From NCBI GenBank assembly GCA_947625415.1, contig CANQOG010000007.1:1-55646 (forward strand): 55,646 nt of DNA, written 5' to 3'. The stretch comes from an uncultured Clostridia bacterium. Lineage in GTDB: Bacteria > Bacillota > Clostridia > TANB77 > CAG-508. The notes below the pieces were generated by a model. It saw only the letters and a list, made by a program, of their open reading frames with translations, was not told the DNA's origin and ran no database searches. This document shows positions 43,620-53,915 of this stretch, piece after piece (position 1 is the stretch's first letter; each line of letters begins with the position of its first letter). Both the position numbers and the translations under genes were made by a program.

Positions 43620-45807
43620 ATAAATATAATTTTTATTACAGCAAATTTATTTTGCGGAATTTATTTAGGGCTATATTTAAAAGATATGGTCCTTTTTATT
43701 TTGATATTTTATTTCTTTTTTATATTATTTTTTGTTAAAAATAAAAAGGTGTTTTTTATTGGTTTCCTAATATTTATTATATTTTATTTTTATTCTTATA
43801 AAACTTGTGAAAGATATGAAAATTTTAAATTTCAAAATTTTAATAATCTTGTAAAAGTTGTTAGTTCCAAAGAAGAGAAACAACATAAAGATAAATATAT
43901 AGTAAAATTTAAAAATTATAAATTTATTTTATATTGTGACAAAAATAAAGAATTTGAATATGGAGACTTATTGAAAGTAGATGGAACTTTGAGCAAATCT
44001 GCGTCAGCAATGAATTTCGGCGGGTTTGATTATTCCAGATACTTAAGACAGAATAAAATTTATGGAATTTTAGAAGTAGATAATTTAATAAAAGTTGGCC
44101 AAGAAAAAGATTTTTTTAGCTATTTAGAAAAGTTAAAATTTAAACTAAAGTTAAATTTGAAAGAAATTTTTAACGAAGAACAAGCAGGTTTTTTAATAGG
44201 ACTTGTTTTAGGAGACAAAAGTGAAATTTTAGATGATACAGAAGAAATTTTTAGAGATAGTAGTTTATCACATATTTTAGCTTTGTCTGGAATGCATGTG
44301 ATATATGTTAGTTTTGCAGTTAAATTTATTTTAGATTTTATAATTCAAAATCAAAGACTTAAAAATTTTTTGATGATTTTATTTTTAATCTTTTTTTCAG
44401 TTTTTACAGGTGGCTCTCCATCTTGTGTAAGAGCTTGCATTATGAGCTCGATTGTCTTGCTATCAAAAATCGTATATCGAAAGAGTGACTTCTTGACAAA
44501 TCTTTTAATTGCTTTGGATATCTTATTAATTATAAATCCTTATAATATAGAATCAATTGGAATGTGGCTTTCATTTTTAGCAACTTTTGGGCTAAGATAT
44601 AATTCATGTAATTTAATGATTATTCCTGTAATTTGGAATTGCTATCATAAACTTTCTTTAACGTTTTTTATATCAAATTTTTTTGCATCTTTTTTAATAG
44701 GACCAATTATTATTTTAGGATATATTCATTTATTTTTAGGTAAATTTATATTTCCATGGTTAGAAAGTGGATTTATAGACATTTTGTTTTATATTGCAAA
44801 ATTAATAGGTAGTTTAAAGTTTTCTAAACTTCTTGTTCCTAAAGTTCCAGTTGTGATTTGGATTTTTTATTATATTATAGTTTTTGGAATTTTTTATTTT
44901 AGAAAAAATATAGAGGTTTTTAAAAAATTTATTTCATTTATTAAAAGTAAAATAAAGTTTATTTTTTACATTATTGGAATTATAGCTTTATTTTTTGCTT
45001 TTGTTTTTATTAAAGATGAAAATTTAGAAATACATTTTCTTGATGTTGGGCAAGGTGATTCATGTTTAATTGTAACACCTAGGAAAAAGACAATTTTAAT
45101 TGATGGTGGAAATAATGAAGGATTTGATAATGGAGAAAATGTTGTTTCTCCATATTTATTAAATAATATGATAACTAAAATTGATTATTTAATTGTTAGT
45201 CATGGAGATAGTGACCATATTGGAGGTCTATTTTATATATTAGAAAATTTTAATGTAAATAATGTTGTAATTCCTATTCAAAAAGAGGAATATTCAAATA
45301 TTCAGAAACTACTGGATTTAATAAATGATAAGAAAATAAATTTAATTGCTGTAAGTAGCCGGCGATAAAATTGATATTGAAGAAGATTTATATTTTGATG
45401 TTTTGTGGCCAGATAAAGATAAGATGATTTCAGAAAATTCTATAAATAATAATTCTCTTGTTTGCAAATTAAATTATTTAGATTTTTCAGTTTTATTTAC
45501 AGGTGATATTGAGAAATTAGCAGAGGAAAAAATTATTCAAAGTAATTTAGAAATTTTAAATTCTACAATTATAAAAGTTCCTCATCATGGCTCAAATACG
45601 TCCTCGACTGAAAAATTTATAAAAGCTGTAAATCCAAAATTTGCATTAATTGGCGTAGGAAGAAATAATAAATTTGGACACCCAAATTTAGATGTAATTG
45701 AAAGATTAACTTCTTTAGGAATAAAAATTTTTAGAACAGATTTAAATGGCGAAATTTTAATAACAGTAAAAAGCAATTCATCATTTGAAATTAAAACCTT
45801 CCAATAA
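43620..45807 (+). CDS. comEC: ComEC competence DNA channel, one CGG shift site; apparent ATA start
   Basis: Read through the CGG at 45360 this is a 728-residue ComEC. It has an N-terminal helix, an OB-like soluble part, the multi-helix competence domain (ALSGMHVIYV; GGSPSCVRACIM), and a C-terminal metallo-beta-lactamase-like domain (FLDVGQGDSCLI, SHGDSDHIGG, KVPHHGSN). It carries incoming single-stranded DNA across the membrane. The site restores AVSSGDKIDI between the two halves of the lactamase-like domain. No ATG, GTG or TTG fits the N-terminal helix: GAGGTGA at 43607-43613 points to ATA 43620. The first ATG is 43686. A rival GTG at 43610 is treated in the findings. Confidence 0.88.
45360..45362 (+). 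other. CGG +1 frameshift site in ComEC
   Basis: Context AGC-CGG-CGA, followed in frame zero by TAA. Skipping the C gives SSGDKIDIEEDLYFDVLWP. Confidence 0.94.
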
Positions 45808-45817
45808 TTCATCATAA

Positions 45818-48371
45818 AAGAATAAAGTCACGGTCATTGTTCTACTAATTTTAGCTGGAGTCTCACTAAATGCAATAATTGGGGAGAATGGGATTATAAG
45901 TAAGGCAATGAATGCAAAGATGGCAACAGAAGAAGCAGAACTATGGGAACAAATACAATTTATTTTAGTAGATGGAGTAGGTAGAGATTTAGAAGGACAA
46001 GAATTAGTAGATTTTGTAAATGATGAATTTGAAAAAAATAATTTAAAGGCAATAATGGGAATAAGAGAAGATGGATATGAGGTAACATATGGAATATATA
46101 GTAGAAAGCTAGCATTATTAAAAAATGACATATCAGTACAAACGGTATATGCAGCAGTAGAAGGACAAGATAGTGACTGGGAATATATCGTATTAGAAAA
46201 TGGAACTTTGAAATTAACAGGATATAAACATGATAAGGTAGGCAACATACAAATACCAAATGTAATAAAAGGAGTATTAGTTACAGAAATAGGAAATATA
46301 TTTTCTTCTAGCTCGATAGAGTCAGTATCAATACCAGAGGGAATTGAAATTATAGACAATGAAGCATTTTCTACATGTTTAATGTTAAGTTGTGAGATTA
46401 AATTTCCGAGCAGTTTAAAACAAATAGGAGATTTTGCATTTTATGATTGTAAAGAAATGAGAGGTAATTTAAATGAAATTGTTAAACAGAATATTAGAAT
46501 GGGGAAAAACGTATTTGGAAGATGTTCAAAATTAACTGGTGATATTCAAGTATTGATAGATACATTAGATTTAGGAACAAATATTATAGAAGAAGGACAG
46601 TTTAGTGGCTTTTCTGGAGTAACAGGTAGACTAATAATACCAGCAAGAATTTCAGAAATAAGAGATAACGCTTTTTATGGATGTAGTAAGATAGAAAGTA
46701 TAGAATTTGAAAATGATAGTCAGCTAAAATCTATAGGAAGTGCTGCTTTTAGTCAATGTAAAAGTGCAAATAATTTATTAGAAATTCCAGAGAAGGTAAA
46801 AACAATTGCAGCGAATGCTTTTGAACATTGTGAAAAGTTATCAGGACTTACTTTAAATAATAATTTAAAATCCATAGGAAGACGTGCATTTAGTGAATGC
46901 TATGAATTAAGTGGAACACTTAATATACCTAATACAATAAATCAGATAGAAGAATATACTTTTTATGAAACAAATTTAGAAAATGTAAATTTTTTATATG
47001 ATAACACAGTAAACAGTTTGTATGTAGGGAGTTCAGCTTTTTCTAGTTGTAAAAATTTAAAAAATTTAAAATTTATGTGTAGTACTGATATAGGGATGGC
47101 AGCTTTTTGGTCTTGCGATAGTTTACTTTCTGTAAATGGTGATAATTTTATAAATTCAATTCGGAACAAATGGTTTTGCATTATGCGGTAGTTTACAGAA
47201 AATAGATTTACCTAATATTACTACTTTGGAAGTGGCTGCTTTTGGAAATGCAGGTATAAGTACCTTAACTTTAGGAAATAAAATAACTTCAATACCGCAA
47301 CGATGTTTTGAAGTGTGCAAAAACTTATCTTTAGATGTGGAGTCTTTCTTTAAAAATACAATGATAACATCTATTGGTGATAGTGCTTTTATAAATTCTC
47401 CAAACATTACTGGAGAATATGAAGATTTATATAATTCTTTATCTCAAAAAATTTCAGTTGCTGGTATGGCATTTGCTGGAACAGGAGTCATTAGGCAAAA
47501 AATACTAAAATTTGACGGAAGAACAAGTATTGGAAATAGTGAATTTGCAAATAGAACAAGAATAGTTGATGGAAATGGTCGAGTTATAGAGGACTTAGTT
47601 TTACCTGATAGTATTACGTCTATAGGTCCAAGTGCTTTTAATGGATGTAGTGGATTACATTCTGTAACTATTTCTAATCCAAATTGTTCTATTGGAAATA
47701 ATGCTTTTGCAGGATGCACAGCTTTGACTAACGTTATTTTGCCTAATAATATAGTTGATATACCTTCACAGTTTTGTAATAATTGTACTAGTTTAGAAAA
47801 TATAACTTTTCCAGATAGTGTGAAGACAGTTGGAAGTATGGCATTTAGAAATACAGGTATAACTTCTTTGGATTTGAATAAAATAGAGTCAATTGGTACA
47901 CAAAGTTTTCATGTGTGTTCTAATTTGAAAAAAGTTGATTTTGGAGATTGTTTAACAATTATAGGTCAAAGAGCGTTTGGTAGTTCGCCATTAGAAGGAC
48001 ATATTATATTGCCAGAGACTGTTACGGGAATTGGTAGTCAAGCTTTTGAATATTCGGAGATAACTAAAGTAACAATTGGAACAAAAATAACGGAATTGCC
48101 GTCAACATGTTTTAGATATTGTGAAGTTTTAGAAGAAGTTACTTTAGAAGGGAATTTGACATCAATTGGTGCAAGTTGTTTTGAAGAATGTACAAGTTTA
48201 AATTCGATAAATGCTAAAAAAGGATTGTTGTCTTTACAGAGTATAGGAGATGCTGCATTTATAAATTGTTTAAGCTTAGATATTACAGTTACACTTAGTG
48301 ATACGTGTGTTTTTAATAGGGAATCTGCATTTTTTAATTGTCCAATATCAATTTTAAGAAAGAGCAATTAA
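45818..48371 (+). CDS. Start-less pilin-like cassette with leucine-rich-repeat body, one CGG shift site
   Basis: The frame opens after a TAA at 45815, 11 bases behind the comEC stop. It reads VTVIVLLILAGVSLNAIIGENGIISKA, given here as VIVLLILAGVSLNA and IGENGIISKA. That is the end of a type IV pilin-like N-terminus, but the usual MKK..GITLIAL start and a ribosome site are missing. Behind lie many BspA-type leucine-rich repeats (IPEGIEIIDNEAFSTC and similar) for about 780 residues, read through CGG at 47162. The first ATG is 45908, past the hydrophobic helix. It could be a silent donor cassette or start at a non-standard codon. The surface repeats suggest adhesion. Confidence 0.7.
47162..47164 (+). 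other. CGG +1 frameshift site in LRR cassette
   Basis: Context ATT-CGG-AAC. Skipping the C gives NSIGTNGFALCGSLQKIDLP, a regular repeat unit. Confidence 0.92.
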
Positions 48372-48398
48372 TATTTTAAAATAATATAGTATAAAAAG

Positions 48399-48429
48399 TT
48401 CGTTAAGTATAAAACTTAACGAATTTTTT
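48399..48429 (+). terminator. Terminator behind the LRR cassette
   Basis: TTCGTTAAGT, loop ATAAA, ACTTAACGAA, then a T-run. It ends transcription before the second cassette. Confidence 0.85.
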
Positions 48430-48459
48430 ATATAAGTTATTAATTTAAGTTAATCATAA

Positions 48460-49846
48460 AATAACACGATAACAATCATTGTCCTACTTATACTTGCTGG
48501 AGTCTCACTAAATGCAATTATCGGAGAGAATGGAATAATAACAAATGCGTTAGATTCAAAAGAGTTAAGCATTGAGGCAAGTGAAAAAGAAAGGTTGCAA
48601 ATTGAAATAGCATCAAATCAAGAAAGAAATGAAGAAGGAAGAATAGAAAATAAAATAGGAGAGGAGTTAAAAGATAAAAAAGTAGGAGAGGATTGGAAAG
48701 TATTAGTAACAGATGATAAGGTATATGGAACAGATTGGTATTATGTAGCTAAAGGAACAGATATACCAAATCATGGAAAATTAGAAAATAGTTGGATAAT
48801 AAATTATGAAACAGGAGAAGTGAAGAAAGTAGGAGATATAAGGAGATTAAAAGATATAGAAAATTTAGATTTAGATGAAGTAGAAGAAATAGGAGACAAT
48901 GTAATATTATCATCAAGTGATAGTTTAGCAGTAGAAGAAGGGCTAATATTAAATATAGATTCATCAGTAATAGATGGAGATGTAGCAAATGAACAAGAAG
49001 CATTGCAAGAAAGATTAGGAGAAGGAGTAGAATTAGTAAATTTTGATTATAATGATGAAAGTGGATTAACACCAACATCATTTAATTTGGATGGAGTGAA
49101 TGACTGTATAAAGATAAAGTTTGATGATAATCTAGCGTATCATGCAGATGGAACAGCATATATGGGAACAGATGAAGAAACAGGAGAAGAAAGACAATTA
49201 ACACAAAGAGATGTATTAGCTAAGAATGGATTTACATTTGAGTTTTATGGAATTGTTTATCCACGGTTTTAGTTATGATGTTTTTTATAGGGAGTATGCG
49301 GAAACTGATGAAATACAAAATAATTTCAAAGGCTTAATGGGTTTTCACAATGGAGATGAAACACAGCAATGTGATTTTCGATTTGGTTTAAGAAAAAATG
49401 GTACTAGTCTAGTTTGGAGTGCTGCTAATCATATAGGAGAGTTAACTGATATTGGCGAAGTGAATAATCAACATTTTTATGGTATTTCGAATTTATATGA
49501 TGGGAATGCTCATTGTATAGTTTTTACTTTAGATACTACTCAGATTTATAAGGTAGAAAATGGATATACTTATTGTAGGGAAGGTATATATATTGATGGC
49601 AAATTAATTGAAGAGCGTGGATATAATAGTTCTCGATGGGATGACTTTGGAAAATCTTATTTGCCTAATTTGGACTTTATCTATGTAGGATGTTGTTCGT
49701 ACGTTGGCAAAGGTTATTGGCATTTTATGAAAATGAACAGTTACTCTTTAAGATTATATGGAAGAGGTTTAAACGATGATGAAATTTTAAAAAACTATAA
49801 AACTTCTGTAATATATCATAAATTATTAGAAAAATTATATGAATAA
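48460..49846 (+). CDS. Start-less pilin-like cassette with LamG-like body, one CGG shift site
   Basis: The frame opens after a TAA at 48457 and reads TITIIVLLILAGVSLN, the same truncated pilin-like helix as at 45818. Then come an acidic, charged stretch of about 130 residues and a LamG/concanavalin-like lectin fold. The fold includes FNLDGVNDCIKI, GFTFEFYGIVYPGF restored through CGG at 49264, DGNAHCIVFTLD, and YSLRLYGRGLNDDEI. There is no ribosome site or standard start before the helix. The terminator at 48399 leaves it without an evident promoter. A surface adhesin with a sugar-binding body is the likely product after recombination or unusual initiation. Confidence 0.68.
49264..49266 (+). 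other. CGG +1 frameshift site in LamG cassette
   Basis: Context CCA-CGG-TTT, then TAG in frame zero. Skipping the C gives YPGFSYDVFYREYAETDE. Confidence 0.92.
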
Positions 49847-49854
49847 TATATTTT

Positions 49855-49910
49855 AAGGAAAATATTAAAAAGTTTATATTTAAAACTTTTTAAATATGTT
49901 CCTTATTTTT
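49855..49910 (+). terminator. Terminator behind the LamG cassette
   Basis: AAGGAA, ATATTTaAAAAGTTTT-type arms and TTCCTT form a long stem, followed by ATTTTTTTT. Confidence 0.75.
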
Positions 49911-49927
49911 TTTATTAAACTCTCCTG

Positions 49928-49956
49928 TTGACTTATAAGCTAGTTTTTTATATAAT
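49928..49956 (+). promoter_or_regulatory. Promoter of the cytidylate-kinase-like gene and murD
   Basis: TTGACT (49928-49933), 17-base spacer, TATAAT (49951-49956), 32 bases before the ATG. Confidence 0.8.
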
Positions 49957-49987
49957 AGTAATGTATTTTATATAGGGAGCATTTAAT

Positions 49988-50677
49988 ATGGCAAATTTAG
50001 TAATAGGAATTGAGGGATTAGTTGGTAGTGGAAAAACTAGTATTTGTAGGGAGCTTATCAAACGTATTCCAAATACAATTCTTGTTAATGGTGGAAATAT
50101 TTATAGATCTATAATTGGAATGATTATTAAAAATGGAAAAAAATTGGAAGACTTAAAATCAGATAGCCAAAATTTAGATATGAAAAAAATGATGGATTTG
50201 TTAAATATAGAATATAAAATAGAAAATAATGAAACAATTATGTATTGCAAAGGTGAAAGAGTTCCAGAAGAATATATTCAATCAAAAGAAATCTCGTTAG
50301 CTGTTTCATCATTAGGTGGAAGAACTAATGAAAAATCACTTTTTGCTTATGCTAAAAATTTAATTGATAATTTTAAAGAAGAATATAATGTAATTCTTTC
50401 TGGAAGAGGAGTTTTAAATATTTATCCAGAATGTGATTATCATTTATTTATAACAGCTAATCTAGAAGAAAGAGTAAAAAGAAAAGCTTCTCAATATAGT
50501 GAGAAATCTTTAGAAGAAATAAGAGAAAATATTATAAAAAGAGATGAACTTCAAAAAGAAGTAGGATATTATGATTTATCTAAAATAACTAAAGTAATTG
50601 ATGTTACTGATTGTAATTCTGTAGAAGAAAGTACAGACAGAGTTTTGGAAATTTTAAATCTTCCTTTAAATGTTTAA
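49988..50677 (+). CDS. Cytidylate-kinase-like NMP kinase
   Basis: The 229-residue P-loop kinase has IGIEGLVGSGKTSICREL near residue 6, IYRSI near 40 at the nucleotide-base site, an insertion of about 50 residues, VILSGRGVLNIYP near 136, and a lid with ERVKRKASQYSEKS near 158. This layout is that of cytidylate kinase and its close relatives. The GSGKTSI P-loop is intact. It may phosphorylate CMP or act on a related nucleotide. The stop lies just before the murD start, and both share the promoter at 49928. Confidence 0.8.
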   Translation: MANLVIGIEGLVGSGKTSICRELIKRIPNTILVNGGNIYRSIIGMIIKNGKKLEDLKSDSQNLDMKKMMDLLNIEYKIENNETIMYCKGERVPEEYIQSKEISLAVSSLGGRTNEKSLFAYAKNLIDNFKEEYNVILSGRGVLNIYPECDYHLFITANLEERVKRKASQYSEKSLEEIRENIIKRDELQKEVGYYDLSKITKVIDVTDCNSVEESTDRVLEILNLPLNV

Positions 50678-50690
50678 GAAAGGAGAATGT

Positions 50691-52104
50691 ATGAGTTTTG
50701 TAAATACTAAATTAGAAGAATTTAATAGCTATTTAGATGGAAAGCGAGTTGCAGTAATTGGCTTAGGTGTTAGTAATATTCCATTAATTGAGTATCTTCA
50801 TGAAGTAGGTAGCGAAACTGTAGTTTTTGATAACAAAGAATTAAATCAAATAGATTCTAAAGTTTTAGATAAAATTATTTGTTATGATATGAAATATAGT
50901 TTAGGAGAAAAATATTTGGAAAAACTGGTTGATTTTGATGTTATTTTTAGGTCACCTAGTTGCCTTCCAAGTAATCCATCACTTATGTTAGAAGCATCTC
51001 GTGGAGCTATTGTTACAACTGAAATTGAAATGTTTATGGAACTTTGCCCTGGAACTATTATAGGAGTTACTGGAAGTGATGGAAAAACTACAACAACAAC
51101 TTTAATCTATGAAATTTTGAAAGCTGGCGGATATAATACTTATGTCGGCGGAAATATTGGAACTCCTCTTTTTACAAAAGTTGGAGAAATGAAGTCAGAA
51201 GATATGATAGTTTTAGAATTAAGTAGTTTTCAACTTATGAATATGAAGATAAGTCCAAAAGTTAGTGTTGTTACAAATATTACTCCAAATCATTTGAATG
51301 TTCATGAAGATATGGAAGAATATATTGAGGCAAAAAAATCAATTATTGAATATCAGGATGAAAATTGTACAGCAATTTTAAATTATGATAATAATATAAC
51401 CAAAAGTTTTGCAGACGATTGCAAAGGAAAAGTTGTATTTTTCAGTCATGATGCAAAAATTCCAGAAGGATATATGGTTGATAGAAATGCTATAAAATAT
51501 TGCAAACGGAGACATGAGAACACATATTTTAGAAACAAAAAATATGGCAATAAAAGGAATTCACAATTATATGAATGCTGCATGCGCGATTGCTGCAACT
51601 AGAGATTATGTTGATTTAGAAACTGCTGTTAAAACTATTTGTGAATTTAAGGGAGTTGAACATAGGTTAGAGTTTGTCACACAAACAGAAGATAAAATTA
51701 GATGGTATAATGATTCTGCTAGTTCTAGTCCTACAAGAACGATTGTTGGGTTGAATAGTTTTCCAACAAAAAATGTAATTTTAATTGCTGGTGGATATGA
51801 TAAAAATTTAGATTATGAGCCATTGGCTAGGCCTATTGCAAATAGTTGTAAATCAATTATTTTAATTGGTCAAACTGCTGAAAAAATTGCAAGTTGCGTG
51901 GAAAAAGAAATTAAGCATGATGTAAAAGATGTAAATATTTACCATTGTGAGACTTTAGAGCAAACTGTTTTACTTGCTAAAAAAATAGCGGTAAAAGGTG
52001 ATGTAGTATTATTTTCACCAGCTAGCGCAAGTTTTGATATGTTTAAAAATTTTGATGACAGAGGAAAAAAGTTTAAAGAATTAGTTTTAAAATATATAAA
52101 ATAA
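50691..52104 (+). CDS. murD: MurD, one CGG shift site
   Basis: Read through the CGG at 51507 the gene encodes a 470-residue UDP-N-acetylmuramoyl-L-alanine:D-glutamate ligase, an essential cytoplasmic enzyme of peptidoglycan synthesis. Motifs are the N-terminal Rossmann part (VAVIGLGVSNIPLIEYL), the P-loop GVTGSDGKTTTTTL near residue 121, ELSSFQL near 180, TNITPNHLNVH near 197, the restored KGDMRTHILETKNMAIKGIHNYMNA with GIHN, and the C-terminal YNDSASSSPTRT. Start 50691 follows an AAGGAG box. If CGG were read normally, no complete MurD could be made from this gene, so the shift must be efficient unless a second copy exists. Confidence 0.95.
51507..51509 (+). other. CGG +1 frameshift site in MurD
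   Basis: Context AAA-CGG-AGA. Skipping the C restores KGDMRTHIL before the conserved IKGIHNYMNA. Confidence 0.95.
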
Positions 52105-52174
52105 AGAACAAATGTGATTATAAGAATAAAGTTCCTTCTTTTGAATAAAATTTTTCTAAAGGAGGAATTTTTTT

Positions 52175-52654
52175 ATGTTTTATCCAAGTTATGAAGATTA
52201 TATGAGGGATGTTTTCTATTTTAATGGTTTGCAAAATCAAAATTGTAGATATCCATATATGACTGGATTTAATAATCAAAATTTAAATGATTATTTTCCA
52301 AGTATTTACAAAATTGTGAATCCAGTTATTCAAAAGGTTGTGAGTGGAAATAATTACCAATATACAAATGAAGAAAGTGTAAATAATATAGTTAATGTCG
52401 TTTTAGGAATCACTGCTAGCGACATTAATAATTTGGAAAATCTTGGAAATAACGGAGTTGATAAAAAACAAGGTCAAAATAATAATTCAAGTTACCCTGT
52501 AGAAAGTAAAGAGAATAATTTGCTTCTTAAGGATTTAATAAAAATTCTTACAATTAAAGAACTACAAAGTAAACAAAATATTAGAAGATTTCCTTATAGT
52601 TATGGAGGCGGTATGCCTTATTATATGCAGGATACGCCATATATGGCAAACTAA
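52175..52654 (+). CDS. Tyr/Asn-rich protein, possibly spore-coat-like
   Basis: The 159-residue protein is rich in Tyr, Asn, Gln and Pro at both ends (FYPSYEDYMRDVFYF; FPYSYGGGMPYYMQ). A middle helical part has IYKIVNPVIQKVVSG and a low-complexity NNGVDKKQGQNNNSS linker. The composition resembles spore-coat or inner-coat proteins of Firmicutes, and the organism is a spore former (SleB at 34099). No catalytic motif is seen. It has a strong AAAGGAGG box. Confidence 0.55.
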   Translation: MFYPSYEDYMRDVFYFNGLQNQNCRYPYMTGFNNQNLNDYFPSIYKIVNPVIQKVVSGNNYQYTNEESVNNIVNVVLGITASDINNLENLGNNGVDKKQGQNNNSSYPVESKENNLLLKDLIKILTIKELQSKQNIRRFPYSYGGGMPYYMQDTPYMAN

Positions 52655-52751
52655 TTTTAGAGGTATCTTCCAGAATAATTATCTATAAAATATAGATAAT
52701 AAATTTATTGAAACTTAATGTTTTGATAAAATGTTTTGGAGGTTTAAGACT

Positions 52752-53183
52752 ATGAGAGTAAAAGACTGTATGTGTTTAAAAGAAGTAGTTCAGGCAACTC
52801 CTGAAACTAATTTGCATGAAATTGCAGAGCTTATGAATCAAAATCATGTTGGATGTATTCCAGTTTGCCAAGAAGAAAAGGTAGTTGGTTTTGTTACAGA
52901 TAGAGATATTGTAACTCGTGCTATTGCAAATAGTTTAGATTGTAATAATACTAAAGTATCTGATATTATGAATACTGATGTTATAAAAACAACACCTGAT
53001 ACTAATATTGATGATGCTTTAGAAACTATGAAGAAAAACCAAATTAGAAGATTACCTGTAATTGAAAACAATAAAATAGTAGGAATTTTATCAATGGGTG
53101 ATATTGCTATTACCCTTGATGAAGATGAAGTAGGAGATACTTTAAGTTGTATCTGTGAAGAAGATGACTGTAATTGTGAGTAA
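52752..53183 (+). CDS. CBS-domain pair protein
   Basis: The 143-residue protein consists of two CBS domains: VKDCMCLKEVVQATPETNLHEIAELMNQNHVGCIPV and VSDIMNTDVIKTTPDTNIDDALETMKKNQIRRLPV (only MNQNHVGCIPV and KKNQIRRLPV are diagnostic). Its C-terminus is acidic and Cys-containing (CICEEDDCNC). Such pairs bind adenine nucleotides and are often labelled YhcV-like or BON/CBS stress proteins. The Cys-rich tail might bind metal. The ATG at 52752 follows TGGAGG. A terminator lies just behind. Confidence 0.85.
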   Translation: MRVKDCMCLKEVVQATPETNLHEIAELMNQNHVGCIPVCQEEKVVGFVTDRDIVTRAIANSLDCNNTKVSDIMNTDVIKTTPDTNIDDALETMKKNQIRRLPVIENNKIVGILSMGDIAITLDEDEVGDTLSCICEEDDCNCE

Positions 53184-53195
53184 ATATAGGTTTTT

Positions 53196-53226
53196 AAAAG
53201 AGCGAAAAATTTTTCGCTCTTTTTTA
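53196..53226 (+). terminator. Terminator behind the CBS gene
   Basis: AAAAGAGCGAAAAA pairs with TTTTTCGCTCTTTT, with T-run. Confidence 0.88.
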
Positions 53227-53236
53227 AAAAAAACTA

Positions 53237-53265
53237 TTGACAAACATTCATTCGTAATATATAAT
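53237..53265 (+). promoter_or_regulatory. Promoter of the metallopeptidase gene
   Basis: TTGACA (53237-53242), 17-base spacer, TATAAT (53260-53265). It is the best consensus promoter of the window. Confidence 0.88.
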
Positions 53266-53318
53266 CATAACAAATAAAAGTTCGTAGAACAAATATTCTT
53301 TAAAAGGAGATTTTTAAA

Positions 53319-53876
53319 ATGGGATTATTTACTAAAACAAATAAATTTACATCATATACAATATGTAAGAGCTTTGCTGGGAATTTAAGTGTTCCAGTAG
53401 TTAATAGTGTTAAAGTTTTTGGGCAAGATTATTATTTAAAAGTAACTTATAAACTAATTAATAGTCCTGAATTGAATATTGATAATAGACTAATATTAAT
53501 AAATCTTCCTTTTAAATATAGAAATATTGATAATACTGAAATTATTAATATAATTCTTGATAAGTTTTATAGTCGTTTAGCTGAAAATGAGATAGAAAAT
53601 ATTATGGAAAAAACTAGAATTAATTTAAAATTTGCTCCAAATGACTATAAACTTCAAAAAATGAAGAAAACATTAGGAAGAGTTATAGAAGAAAAAAGAG
53701 TTATATTAATAAATCCAAAAATTGTGAAATATAATAAAAGTATATTAGAATATGTTGTTTTACACGAATTTTGTCATTTAAAATATAAGACTCATGGTAA
53801 AAACTTCTATAAATTAATTGAACAATATATACCAAATTATGAAGAAATAGAAAGTCAAATTAAAGGAATGTATTAA
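53319..53876 (+). CDS. YgjP-like zinc metallopeptidase domain protein
   Basis: The 185-residue protein ends with LEYVVLHEFCHLKYKTHGKNFY near residue 145-166. The HEFCH motif (HExxH) and a later His fit the YgjP/DUF45 metallopeptidase fold. The N-terminal 110 residues are a beta-rich part typical of the same family. The cellular substrate is unknown. It has an AAAGGAGA box and its own consensus promoter. The frame is intact. Confidence 0.8.
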   Translation: MGLFTKTNKFTSYTICKSFAGNLSVPVVNSVKVFGQDYYLKVTYKLINSPELNIDNRLILINLPFKYRNIDNTEIINIILDKFYSRLAENEIENIMEKTRINLKFAPNDYKLQKMKKTLGRVIEEKRVILINPKIVKYNKSILEYVVLHEFCHLKYKTHGKNFYKLIEQYIPNYEEIESQIKGMY

Positions 53877-53915
53877 AATCTAACTATCGTGTAAAAGCTT
53901 TTGGAGGGTAAAAAT

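Noticed and set aside
46963..49081. Minus-strand frames inside the two surface cassettes
   Set aside because: They are antisense shadows, very rich in Leu, and lack ribosome sites. The plus strand carries recognisable repeats and LamG-like motifs.
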